64,000 nt of DNA from JAISGQ01 sp045604155 (GTDB taxonomy: Bacteria > Bacillota > Clostridia > Oscillospirales > Acutalibacteraceae), in NCBI GenBank assembly GCA_045604155.1, contig JAZUNN010000073.1, positions 1 through 64,000 on the forward strand. Reading direction: 5' to 3'. The notes beneath the pieces are model-generated. The model did not search any database and was not told where the DNA came from. It saw only the letters and a list, made by a program, of their open reading frames with translations. Made by a program: the position numbers and the translations under genes. Positions 25,731 through 34,240 of this stretch are shown here, piece by piece (position 1 is the first letter of the stretch; each line of letters begins with the position of its first letter).

Positions 25731-25760
25731 AAAAGCCCTGACCATACGGTCAGGGCTTTT
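25731..25760. terminator. Bidirectional terminator between LCP and esterase genes
   Basis: AAAAGCCCTGACC-ATAC-GGTCAGGGCTTTT is a perfect 13-bp stem with A and T tails. It lies between convergent genes. Confidence 0.92.
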
Positions 25761-25761
25761 T

Positions 25762-26595
25762 TCAGTCTTCTATCCTTATTCCGTTGTCGCTGAGCCATTT
25801 TATGCTGGCTTCAAGCCACTTCGGAGCAAGTGTGCTGCAGGAAGGAATGTTATCTGTTCTGTTTGATGTTTCGTCGCAGGTACTCATTCCGTGCCCGCCT
25901 TTTGAGAATATGTGCATTTCAAAGGGTACGCCTGCATCCTCATAGGCCGCTGCCAGAAGCAGGCTGTTTTTTACAGGTACGCTGCTGTCTTCGTATGTAT
26001 GCCAGATAAAAGCCATGGGACAATCCTCATGGACCAGCTTTTCAACCGAAAGCATCTGTGCGATTCTTTCGTCTGCGCCGCTTATATTGTACACGCTTTC
26101 GATGTTGGATTTTTCACCCATTGTTACAACGGGATAGCAGTATACAGATGCGTCGGGTCGGGCACTTGTTCTGCTGTCGGGCACAAATTCGCTGTTGTAG
26201 AGTGTTGACAGTGTACCGAGCAGGTGACCGCCTGCCGAGCAGCCCAGGGCTGCAATCTTATTTGGCGCAAGACTTAATTCCTCTGCATTTTCTCTGAGAT
26301 ATCTCACCGCCATTGCAGCCTCTTTCAGTGCCGTCGGGAAAGACATTGGTGCGATTGAATATGAAAGCACAAAGGAAGAAAAACCTGCGGCATAATATCG
26401 CATTGCAAGAGGCTCTGCCTCTCTCGGAGAAAGATAACGGTATGCTCCGCCCGGAAAGATTATTATGGATGGGAATTTTCTGCCGATATTCACCGCATCG
26501 TTTGGCTCCTGAATATAGCAGGTCAGGACTCCGTCAGCCCATCTGCTCTTTTTCAGACCGTAATATTCATATAAATCAACTTTTCTGAGTATCAT
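25762..26595 (-). CDS. Alpha/beta-hydrolase fold esterase (acetyl-xylan/pectin acetylesterase-like)
   Basis: The 277-residue protein has the oxyanion segment IIIFPGGAYRYLSPREAEP, the nucleophile elbow ALGCSAGGHLLG, and a late GGHGM histidine, as in BD-FAE/XynB-type carbohydrate esterases. No signal peptide is visible, so it probably deacylates oligosaccharides inside the cell. It is the last gene of a leftward set with the AEC transporter and the GH4 enzyme, which points to de-esterifying pectin fragments. The substrate is inferred. Confidence 0.85.
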   Translation of the reverse strand: MILRKVDLYEYYGLKKSRWADGVLTCYIQEPNDAVNIGRKFPSIIIFPGGAYRYLSPREAEPLAMRYYAAGFSSFVLSYSIAPMSFPTALKEAAMAVRYLRENAEELSLAPNKIAALGCSAGGHLLGTLSTLYNSEFVPDSRTSARPDASVYCYPVVTMGEKSNIESVYNISGADERIAQMLSVEKLVHEDCPMAFIWHTYEDSSVPVKNSLLLAAAYEDAGVPFEMHIFSKGGHGMSTCDETSNRTDNIPSCSTLAPKWLEASIKWLSDNGIRIED

Positions 26596-26607
26596 TTCTT
26601 CACCTCA

Positions 26608-27600
26608 TCAGAATGCTCCCACCGAGCGCAGTATTGTCACCAGAGCAAATACTGACAGCATGGAAAACAGTGTTGTCCATATTACAAGCTGCCCTGCAAG
26701 AGTGCTGTCCGCTTTCATTTCCCCTGCCATTATTGCGCTTGAAACCGCTACGGGTGAGCCTGAAAGGGCAAGGAGCATTGCAAAATGTCCGGGAGTAAAA
26801 TCCGGGAATAGAATATATGCTGCACCCAGCACCAGAGCAGGCATTATCACAAGCCTTGACACTGTACCCACTGCGATAGGTCCAATCAGTTTTCTTACAG
26901 AGCTGAATTCAAACTGCGCACCAAGAGCTATGAGTGCCATGGGAGAAGTCACTGCAGTTATGGATTTCATCACAGAATAAACGGGAGTGATATTACTGAA
27001 TCTGAAATCCGCACCGTTCATATTTATAAGGGATTCGGCTCCAAGCATCAGAAGTCCTATTGCTATGCCTATAATAAGAGGGTTTGCAAGTATTCCCTTT
27101 ATAATTTCCCAGACGGTCACTCTCTTGCCGCCGTCATCCTTTTTACGGAAAACGCTCAGCGAGATAACTGCAAACACATTGAAAATGGGTATGGATATTG
27201 CAGATGCCACCGCAGCAAGGCGTGCACCCTCATCCCCTGCTATGCTCTGGGCAAGAGGCAGGCCGATTATTGCAAAATTCGAGCGGAATGCACACTGGAG
27301 CACTACGCCTTTCTTTGCAGGGTCTTTTATGAAAATTGTTACAATAAGCAGTCCCAGAATGAACATTACAACGCATGAAACTGCCACAAATCCGACTATT
27401 TCCATGTCGGAAGACTTCACTCCGCCGCCGGAATAAAGATTATATGCCAGCATGACGGGCAGAAAAACCTTGAAGCAGATTTTATTCAGCGCCTTTGCAA
27501 AGGTTTCATTGCAAAGTTTGATTCTTTTCAGAAAATAGCCTAAAACGACTATCAGAAGTATTGGTAAAACCGCATCTGCGGCAAATCTGAAAGCATCCAA
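26608..27600 (-). CDS. AEC-family (auxin efflux carrier-like) transporter
   Basis: The roughly 330-residue membrane protein has ten predicted TM helices in two halves of five. LLIVVLGYFLKRIKLCNE at the N-terminus and ALSGSPVAVSSAIMA near the C-terminus are typical of the AEC family, which moves organic acids and related compounds. I place the start at a TTG (27600), two bases after the GH4 stop codon, because no ATG lies near the start of the first helix; this implies coupled translation. The transported compound may be a uronate or its breakdown acid. Confidence 0.85.
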   Translation of the reverse strand: MDAFRFAADAVLPILLIVVLGYFLKRIKLCNETFAKALNKICFKVFLPVMLAYNLYSGGGVKSSDMEIVGFVAVSCVVMFILGLLIVTIFIKDPAKKGVVLQCAFRSNFAIIGLPLAQSIAGDEGARLAAVASAISIPIFNVFAVISLSVFRKKDDGGKRVTVWEIIKGILANPLIIGIAIGLLMLGAESLINMNGADFRFSNITPVYSVMKSITAVTSPMALIALGAQFEFSSVRKLIGPIAVGTVSRLVIMPALVLGAAYILFPDFTPGHFAMLLALSGSPVAVSSAIMAGEMKADSTLAGQLVIWTTLFSMLSVFALVTILRSVGAF

Positions 27601-27601
27601 A

Positions 27602-29011
27602 TCAGAACGCCAGCCTTTCCTCTCCGAAGTAGTCAATGAGATAATCCTTTGTTTCCGCAATCATTTCAGCAAAAAGGCTTCTTGCATCTTCCTCTGAAAG
27701 ATTTATGCAAAGTCCCTGAGAGCGGAATGCACAGAATATCATGTCCATATTCTTTTCTCTGATACCCCTGCAGAGCATATCTATGTTATCGCTTGCTCTT
27801 TTTATAAGCTTATATGCACCCTCCGAAGGTTTCTTTGAAATGATGGGTGAAAGGGAATCTGCAGAAAACAGGCAGTTGCTTTCAACTATTGAGCCTTCGG
27901 GAAGTATCTGAGACTGTCCTGCATTTGGCATATTTACATTCGAAATAATATTCCCAAAGCCGCACAGCGCCTTTATAAGATCAACTGCCTCTTCACCTGA
28001 GGGTGAAATGTTTATTTTCATCTCGCCCTTTGCCATTGCAATGGCATCTTCGATCTTTTTATTCTGATCTTCTATTCTGAAGCTTACGGGAGTCAGTGAG
28101 AATCCCCATTCTCTGACGGTTTCAGGGTCTTTCAGATAATCCGTGCCGTCCATGAATTCTGCCAGATGTCTGTCGCCAGCGGCACCCAGGGTATCAAATC
28201 GGCGATACATATCCATCTTGACTCTGTTGCCGCCTGTGAAGTAATCGCCCTCATCCCTGAATGCAAATCTGTCTTTTCCGATGGAGCTTGCATAGCCTTC
28301 TTCAAAATATTTGTCCATGAAGGAAGGCAGCAGTGAAAGAAGATCAATATCATTGTAATAGGCTGAGGTTATCCATGTAAAATGATTTACACCGCAGACG
28401 TCGGTATATATGTCACGTCTGTTCGGGCGCTCGATTCCAAGCTCTTTTTCGGCCACAAGGCAGAGGAAATCCTGAGTATGGAACACCTCATGGCAGCAGC
28501 CGAAGGCTTTGATTTCGGGAAATTCATCGTAAAGCGCTTTCACGCAGGCACTCATTGGGTTTGTAAAATTGATGACCCATGCATCGGGACAGATCTCACG
28601 GATTTTCTTTGCAAAGCCGTAATATATAGGAAGTGTACGCATTGCACGAAGCACGCCGCCGGGGCCTGCGGTATCACCTACAGACTGATAAATTCCGTAT
28701 TTTTCCGGGAGGTGAACGTCACTTTTCATCTCTTCAAAAGTGCCCGGAAGTATTGATAATACAACAAAATCTGCATTTTCAAGTGCGGTGTCAAGCTCCC
28801 TGTGATTGGTGTATTCCCAAGGGCTTTTTGTTCTTGCATCGGTCTTTATTCTTTCACCTATAAGGCGGTTTCGCTCTGCAGCTTCGTAGTCTATGTCGTA
28901 AAGAGCAACCTCTCCGCAAAGCCCTTCTGCAAGGGCAAGGTCACTCATAAGTGAACGTGCCCACAGTTTTGAGCCTCCGCCTATATATGCTATCTTAATT
29001 GTCTTTTTCAT
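27602..29011 (-). CDS. GH4-family glycosidase, alpha-galacturonidase-like
   Basis: GH4 enzymes use NAD+ and a divalent metal in a redox-elimination mechanism. The 469-residue protein has the NAD loop YIGGGSKLWARS near residue 9, NFTNPMSA, the metal cysteine in GCCHEVF, and GVNHFTW. QSVGDTAGPGG and CHEVF resemble the galacturonidase branch (LplD-like) rather than the phospho-glucosidase branch. The adjacent uxaC gene supports a role in releasing galacturonate from pectin oligomers. It precedes the AEC transporter gene. Confidence 0.88.
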   Translation of the reverse strand: MKKTIKIAYIGGGSKLWARSLMSDLALAEGLCGEVALYDIDYEAAERNRLIGERIKTDARTKSPWEYTNHRELDTALENADFVVLSILPGTFEEMKSDVHLPEKYGIYQSVGDTAGPGGVLRAMRTLPIYYGFAKKIREICPDAWVINFTNPMSACVKALYDEFPEIKAFGCCHEVFHTQDFLCLVAEKELGIERPNRRDIYTDVCGVNHFTWITSAYYNDIDLLSLLPSFMDKYFEEGYASSIGKDRFAFRDEGDYFTGGNRVKMDMYRRFDTLGAAGDRHLAEFMDGTDYLKDPETVREWGFSLTPVSFRIEDQNKKIEDAIAMAKGEMKINISPSGEEAVDLIKALCGFGNIISNVNMPNAGQSQILPEGSIVESNCLFSADSLSPIISKKPSEGAYKLIKRASDNIDMLCRGIREKNMDMIFCAFRSQGLCINLSEEDARSLFAEMIAETKDYLIDYFGEERLAF

Positions 29012-29171
29012 CTATATATACATCTCCCTGTTTCCCGATTTGTAACCTCTTACACTTCGTAATTTTAATCCTTTGCAGCAGTTAAGTCAATAAGATTAGG
29101 TATTTACACATATAATTTTGCAATTTTTCATCAGTTTTTTCATTTTATTCACATTTTTCTCAGATTTACTA

Positions 29172-29200
29172 TTGCATTTTCATTTTTATTGATGTAATAT
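29172..29200 (+). promoter_or_regulatory. Promoter of the LacI-family gene and uxaC
   Basis: TTGCAT (29172-29177), a 17-base spacer and TAATAT (29195-29200). The start point would fall next to the operator at 29213. Confidence 0.65.
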
Positions 29201-29212
29201 GAAACCAGGCGA

Positions 29213-29226
29213 TGTAAGCGCTCACA
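29213..29226. promoter_or_regulatory. LacI-family operator
   Basis: TGTAAGC-GCTCACA is a near-perfect 14-bp palindrome with the central CG typical of LacI/GalR operators. It overlaps the predicted start of transcription, so repression and autoregulation are likely. Confidence 0.7.
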
Positions 29227-29245
29227 CAAAAAGAGGTGAAACATT

Positions 29246-30256
29246 GTGACCATTTACGATATCTCAAAGAAAGCCGGAGTTTCTATTGCTACCGTTTCCC
29301 GTGTTATCAACGGAAGCCCTAAGGTAAGCCCGGCAACCAAGGATAAGGTGCTTAAAATAATTGAAGAATCAGGCTACTCTCCCAACGTTTTTGCCCGCGG
29401 TCTGGGACTTAACACCATGAATGCTGTCGGTGTGCTCTGTGCCGATTCCTCTGACCCATTCCTTGCTGAAGCTATTTTCTATATAGAACAAAATCTTCGT
29501 AAAAACGGTTATGATGTTATTCTCTGCTGCACCGGCTATGAGCTGAAGCACAAGAAAAAATATATGGAAGTGCTTCTTTCAAAGCGAGTCGATGCAGTTA
29601 TCCTCATCGGTTCAAATTATATTGAGGAAAACGACAGCAATAATGATTACATCCGTGAAGCAGCCCGTCAGGTTCCTGTCATGCTGGTCAACGGTGCGCT
29701 GGATTCTCCCAATGTATTTTCTACTCTGTGTGATGATTTCACCGCCATGTGCAAGGTAACTTCCCTGCTTATCAATTCAGGAGTAAGCGATATTCTTTAT
29801 CTCTATAACTCTTTCTCATATTCCGGCAAAAACAAGCTTGCCGGCTTCAAGGAAGCCTATCGCCTTGCAGAAAAGCCCCTTGCAAAGGATATGATGAAAT
29901 ATTTCAATTCCAGAGATAAGTCTGTGGGTGAAATATGCGACTTCCTCTGCACCGAGCGTGCCCGAGGCGCTCAGTTTTCCGCTGTGGTCTGCGCTGACGA
30001 CAAGCTTGCCATAGGCGCTTTGAAATATGCAAAAAAAATGGGACTTAAGGTTCCTTCAAAATTCTCGGTCACGGGCTTTAATAATCTCAGTATTGCAACC
30101 TACTGCGAGCCTGAGCTGACAAGTGTTGATACAAAGCTTGAATCTGTATGCGACCACTGTGTCGCTTCTCTTATGAATATTCTCTCCGGCAAGGAGATTC
30201 CCACACGCACTGTATTTTCCTATGAAATTATCAGACGTGGCTCAACCTCATTTTAA
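29246..30256 (+). CDS. LacI-family transcriptional regulator
   Basis: The 336-residue protein opens with the LacI helix-turn-helix and hinge (TIYDISKKAGVSIATVSRVI) followed by a periplasmic-binding-like ligand domain. The start is GTG, behind AGAGGTG. It precedes uxaC by 19 bases and is divergent from the GH4 galacturonidase-like gene, so it probably responds to a uronate or an oligogalacturonide. The ligand is inferred. Confidence 0.92.
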   Translation: MTIYDISKKAGVSIATVSRVINGSPKVSPATKDKVLKIIEESGYSPNVFARGLGLNTMNAVGVLCADSSDPFLAEAIFYIEQNLRKNGYDVILCCTGYELKHKKKYMEVLLSKRVDAVILIGSNYIEENDSNNDYIREAARQVPVMLVNGALDSPNVFSTLCDDFTAMCKVTSLLINSGVSDILYLYNSFSYSGKNKLAGFKEAYRLAEKPLAKDMMKYFNSRDKSVGEICDFLCTERARGAQFSAVVCADDKLAIGALKYAKKMGLKVPSKFSVTGFNNLSIATYCEPELTSVDTKLESVCDHCVASLMNILSGKEIPTRTVFSYEIIRRGSTSF

Positions 30257-30275
30257 CTGATTGGAGTAATGCACA

Positions 30276-31670
30276 ATGAAAGCATTTATGGATAAGGATT
30301 TTCTTCTTTCCACTGCAACTGCTCAGGAGCTTTTCCACGAGCACGCAGCAAAGATGCCTATAATCGACTATCACTGCCACATCAATCCCCGTGAGATTGC
30401 TGAGGACAGACGTTTTGAAAATATTACCGAGGTCTGGCTGGGCGGAGACCACTACAAGTGGCGTCTTATGCGCTCTGCAGGCGTTGATGAGTATTATATC
30501 ACCGGTGATGCTCCCGCAAGAGAAAAGTTCCAGAAGTGGGCTGAAACCATTGCAAAGGGCATCGGTAATCCCCTCTATCACTGGAGCCATCTTGAGCTTC
30601 AGAGATATTTCGGTTATTACGGTGTTCTCAACGGCGAGACCGCTGAGGAAGTATGGAATCTCACAAGCGCAAAGCTCCAGGAAGAGGGCATGAGCGTACG
30701 TGGTATCATCAAGGCTTCCAACGTTGACATTATCTGCACCACCGACGACCCCATCGACACCCTTGAGTGGCATGAGGCTATCGCCGCAGACGAAAGCTTT
30801 GATGTTCAGGTTATTCCTGCATGGCGTCCCGACAAGGCCATGAATATCGAAAAACCTGATTTCTGCGATTACATCAAAAAGCTTGCTGCTCTCACCGATG
30901 AGCCCTGCGACACCTTCGAAAGCGTAAAAAAAGCTCTTTCCCTTCGCATGGATTACTTTGCAGCCCGTGGCTGCCGTGTTTCCGACCACGCTCTTGAATA
31001 TGTAATGTACGAGCCCGCAGCAGACGATGAAATTGAGGCAATCTTTGCTGCAAAGCGCTCCAACAAGGAGCTTACAAGAGAGCAGGTTCAGAAATTCAAG
31101 ACCGCATTCATGCTCTTCTGTGCAAATGAGTATTTCGAGCGAGGCTGGGTCATGCAGCTTCACTACGGCTGCCTGCGTGACAACAACTCCGCTATGTATC
31201 ATAAGCTCGGTCCTGATACCGGCTACGACTGCATAAACAATTATGCTCCTGCCGCTCAGCTTACCGGCTTCATGGGTGCAATCTCCTCCAATATGCCCAA
31301 GACTATTCTCTACAGCCTCAACCCCAATGACAATGCTGTCATCGGCACCGTTATCGGCTGTTTCCAGAGTGCTCCCTGCACCGCTAAAATCCAGCATGGC
31401 TCCGCATGGTGGTTCAATGATCACATCACCGGTATGCGTGATCAGATGATCTCTCTTGCAAATCTCGGTTATCTTGCAGGCTTCGTCGGAATGCTCACCG
31501 ATTCCAGAAGCTTCCTTTCCTACCCCCGCCACGAATACTTCAGACGTATTCTCTGCCAGCTTCTTGGCGAGTGGGTCGAGCAGGGTATGTATCCTGCCGA
31601 TATGGAAACTCTCGGCTCTATTGTCCGTGATATTTCCTACAACAACGCAAAGAAATATTTCTGTTTTTAA
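30276..31670 (+). CDS. uxaC: Glucuronate (uronate) isomerase
   Basis: UxaC converts D-glucuronate to D-fructuronate and D-galacturonate to D-tagaturonate. The 464-residue length fits. IIDYHCHINPREIAEDRRFENI, WRLMRSAGVDE, CTTDDP, WRPDK and GCLRDNN are conserved landmarks; HCH and the later aspartate bind the metal of this amidohydrolase-fold enzyme. It shares a transcript with the LacI regulator and lies opposite the GH4-AEC-esterase set, giving a compact uronate locus. The enzymes beyond this step are not in the window. Confidence 0.97.
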   Translation: MKAFMDKDFLLSTATAQELFHEHAAKMPIIDYHCHINPREIAEDRRFENITEVWLGGDHYKWRLMRSAGVDEYYITGDAPAREKFQKWAETIAKGIGNPLYHWSHLELQRYFGYYGVLNGETAEEVWNLTSAKLQEEGMSVRGIIKASNVDIICTTDDPIDTLEWHEAIAADESFDVQVIPAWRPDKAMNIEKPDFCDYIKKLAALTDEPCDTFESVKKALSLRMDYFAARGCRVSDHALEYVMYEPAADDEIEAIFAAKRSNKELTREQVQKFKTAFMLFCANEYFERGWVMQLHYGCLRDNNSAMYHKLGPDTGYDCINNYAPAAQLTGFMGAISSNMPKTILYSLNPNDNAVIGTVIGCFQSAPCTAKIQHGSAWWFNDHITGMRDQMISLANLGYLAGFVGMLTDSRSFLSYPRHEYFRRILCQLLGEWVEQGMYPADMETLGSIVRDISYNNAKKYFCF

Positions 31671-31712
31671 TCTACCTCCCATATCTTCAAAATGATTTTC
31701 CTCCCCTCCACC

Positions 31713-31754
31713 AAAAGACAAGCCGATGTCACAACGACATCGGCTGTCTTTTTT
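31713..31754. terminator. Terminator after uxaC, shared with the convergent gene
   Basis: AGCCGATGTC-ACAAC-GACATCGGCT is extended by AAAAGAC/GTCTTTT with one bulged A, then TTTT. Confidence 0.85.
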
Positions 31755-31772
31755 ATTAGTTGGAGGTTACAT

Positions 31773-32600
31773 TCATTCAGTATCTGATATGTCAAACAGC
31801 TGCGGATATTTTTCAGAGATTTCTTCAAACACCTGCCGTGCATCTCTGCTTGTATCCTTCGCCTTCTGTATATCCTCTGCATTTCGGTTGTATGCAAATA
31901 TCATAAAACCCAGGCTGTCCTGTGTATCGTCATTTTCTCCCAGCAGCACACGGGTGTTTACCTCTGCCCAGACTCCCTCATCGCATATTTCTTCAAAAAA
32001 CAGAAAGCCGAAATTCCAGAATATCTGATCCTTTATGATTTCATCGGTTATTATGATATCATTTACTCTTGCCCCGTGAATTTTATCGCCGTAAATATCA
32101 CTGCGAAGTTCATTCTCAAGGGCTGCGGTCGCCAGTGTACCATTGCCTGCAGGAGTATACACATTCACTTTTACCGTGACCTTCCCGTCTCCGTCACGGT
32201 CTTTTCCGCAGTTGATAAAAAACTCTTCTATTCTTTCTGATTCTGCATCGGAGAATTCGGTGTCGTAGGTGTACAGACCGATGTTGTAATCATATGACTT
32301 CTGACACAGCTTATAAATGCCGAATCCAACTCCTGCAATGAGAGCAATTCCAAGAAGAGTGCTTATAAATTTATGATGGTAGATAAAATCAGCAATAAAG
32401 GAAAATGGAGTGCGTCTTTTTTTCTTTGTCTGAATCTCAGGCTTTTTCTCTGTCTGCGAAATAATAAACTGCCTTTTGCGCTCCAGATTTGAGGCATAAT
32501 AATCTTCGTTATCGCTCTGCTCCTCTTCAAATACCTGCACCGAAACAGGTGCATCTGTATCTTCTGTCAGCAATTCATCTGTCAATCTTTCTTCACTCAT
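31773..32600 (-). CDS. Single-pass membrane protein of unknown function
   Basis: The 275-residue protein has a charged cytoplasmic N-terminus (1-75), one TM helix at about 80-98 and an extracellular domain. The extracellular part contains DRDGDGKVTVKVNVYTP, a DxDxDG sequence that looks like a calcium loop, although it lacks the second half of an EF-hand or dockerin. Otherwise I do not recognise it. It stands alone between the uxaC terminator and an AraC gene. Confidence 0.7.
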   Translation of the reverse strand: MSEERLTDELLTEDTDAPVSVQVFEEEQSDNEDYYASNLERKRQFIISQTEKKPEIQTKKKRRTPFSFIADFIYHHKFISTLLGIALIAGVGFGIYKLCQKSYDYNIGLYTYDTEFSDAESERIEEFFINCGKDRDGDGKVTVKVNVYTPAGNGTLATAALENELRSDIYGDKIHGARVNDIIITDEIIKDQIFWNFGFLFFEEICDEGVWAEVNTRVLLGENDDTQDSLGFMIFAYNRNAEDIQKAKDTSRDARQVFEEISEKYPQLFDISDTE

Positions 32601-32733
32601 ATTTTATTCTCCTTTCGATATTGAATCAAATTTTTCTTTTGTTATAATAATAACACGTAACATATAAACGAAATATATGAAAACAAGGTAAATACTATAA
32701 CAATATTTCACTTATGCGAAGGAGATCTATGTT

Positions 32734-33618
32734 ATGGATGTTGAACACATTGACAAAAACGGACTGGAAATAGTCGGTTATGACAAATCGGATTTTCCTG
32801 TACTGCTCAGAAAAAATCACGCCTGTGAATCGGACAATTTTTCTAAAGCCCAAAGTCACTGGCATGACGATGTGGAGTTTATCTCAGTGCTGTCGGGAAG
32901 CATAAAATACAATGTAAACGGAAAAATCCTGACTCTCCGCAAAGGTGAGGGAATATTTATAAACGCCCGCTCCTTTCACTATATTTTATCTGACAACGGT
33001 GCGGAAAGCTGCTTCTACTGCGCTGTGATTCACCCTTCCCTGCTCTGCGCATCACGCAGAATACAGGATGCTCTTGTAACACCGTTGATTGAAAACATCT
33101 CTGATCATATTGTCTTTCACAGCACTATACCGTGGCAGGCAGAAATCCTCCGCCTTATCGGTGAAATCTGCGAAAGTAATAACACTGCCTGCTATGAGCT
33201 TACCTTGCTCAGCTGCTTTGCCCGAATATGGAGGCTGCTTTTTTCTAATGCAGACCTTTCTTTCTCCATGTCTGACCCGCAGAAAAAGGGTATAGATTCC
33301 CTTAAACGGATGATAACATACATACGCAGCCACTACTCCGAGCAGATAACCCTTGAAGATATAGCAAAAGCAGGCGGTATGGGTAAAACCGCCTGCACAG
33401 GAATATTCAAAAAGTGCGCCGGCAGCACGCCCATTGCATTTCTCATGCGGTATCGCCACAGCAAAGCTGCCGAGCTTCTGCGTGAAACCGATATGAGCAT
33501 CACTGCCATTGCTTATGAAACCGGATTTTCCGGTGCCAGCTATTTTGCTGAAAACTTCAGAAAAATCATGGGCTGTTCTCCCAGAGATTATCGCAGGAGT
33601 GAAAGAAAATACAGGTAA
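32734..33618 (+). CDS. AraC-family regulator with N-terminal cupin
   Basis: The 294-residue protein has an N-terminal cupin (HWHDDVEFISVLSGSIKYNVNG, LRKGEGIFINARSFHYI) and a C-terminal AraC double helix-turn-helix ending GFSGASYFAENFRKIMGCSPRDYR. Such regulators usually respond to sugars. The gene lies between the uronate locus and the leftward pectinesterase fusion gene and may control either; this is inference. Confidence 0.9.
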   Translation: MDVEHIDKNGLEIVGYDKSDFPVLLRKNHACESDNFSKAQSHWHDDVEFISVLSGSIKYNVNGKILTLRKGEGIFINARSFHYILSDNGAESCFYCAVIHPSLLCASRRIQDALVTPLIENISDHIVFHSTIPWQAEILRLIGEICESNNTACYELTLLSCFARIWRLLFSNADLSFSMSDPQKKGIDSLKRMITYIRSHYSEQITLEDIAKAGGMGKTACTGIFKKCAGSTPIAFLMRYRHSKAAELLRETDMSITAIAYETGFSGASYFAENFRKIMGCSPRDYRRSERKYR

Positions 33619-33623
33619 TCGTC

Positions 33624-34217
33624 TCAGCCCTCGTATACATCGGTAAACTCCCATGAGTTGCCGAGCACATTTACAAGCCTTGAATCACAGAATTCGCAGA
33701 CTTTCTGATTGGTGGAAGATATTACACCGCCGCAGTTGGGGCAGTTTGCCGCAATGGTTCTGCCTTCATCAGTGGCAAGAAGGAATGAATAATTCAGGCA
33801 ATATCTTTTCTGATTCATTCTGCCGTTTACACGATACTGCACTGCAGCCTGGAAAAATATGGTGTATTCCACATTTGTTCTTGTGTAGTTGCTGATAACT
33901 ATTCCGTGGATTGCAAAATCCTGCTTGTCTTTCAGCACCTCACGAAGCTTTTCCCTTACCTTTGTTCTTACAAGAGTGGGGTTGAAGTCGGGGAAATCCC
34001 TTATTATCTGAGGAAGATATACGGGGTCCATTCCGTTGAGGGATTTCGGTGTTGTTTCATCAAGAATCTCCTGCTCGGTGAATACCTCTGCCAGATTCCT
34101 CACGCCGAGGCTTCTTCTTATGTTGGTTTTAATTATCATAATGAAGGCGAATACGAAAACTCCTATGACTATGATAAATGTTGAAGGGAAAATGCACGAA
34201 AAAATATCTCTGGGCAT
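33624..34217 (-). CDS. Membrane-anchored zinc-ribbon protein, Tim44-like
   Basis: The 197-residue protein has an N-terminal TM helix (about 11-30), a soluble middle domain resembling Tim44-like domains (IRDFPDFNPTLVRTKVREKLREVL...), and a C-terminal zinc ribbon CPNCGG...CEFCDSR. Function is unknown. It lies 24 bases after the pectinesterase-fusion gene on the same strand. Confidence 0.65.
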   Translation of the reverse strand: MPRDIFSCIFPSTFIIVIGVFVFAFIMIIKTNIRRSLGVRNLAEVFTEQEILDETTPKSLNGMDPVYLPQIIRDFPDFNPTLVRTKVREKLREVLKDKQDFAIHGIVISNYTRTNVEYTIFFQAAVQYRVNGRMNQKRYCLNYSFLLATDEGRTIAANCPNCGGVISSTNQKVCEFCDSRLVNVLGNSWEFTDVYEG

Positions 34218-34240
34218 ATGTATACATCTCCTGTTATTTA

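Larger units (their letters stand above)
29012..29245. other. Divergent promoter region of GH4 and lacI-type genes
   Basis: This AT-rich region holds the promoter and operator annotated for the LacI-type gene. The leftward GH4 promoter must also lie here. No gene is visible. Confidence 0.6.

Noticed and set aside
30231..31721. A 496-codon open frame antisense to uxaC
   Set aside because: It mirrors a conserved enzyme gene and has no ribosome binding site or domain.
31950..32250. Dockerin or EF-hand calcium module in the 31773-32600 product
   Set aside because: A single DRDGDG loop is present without a second repeat or the flanking helices, so a dockerin call is not supported.
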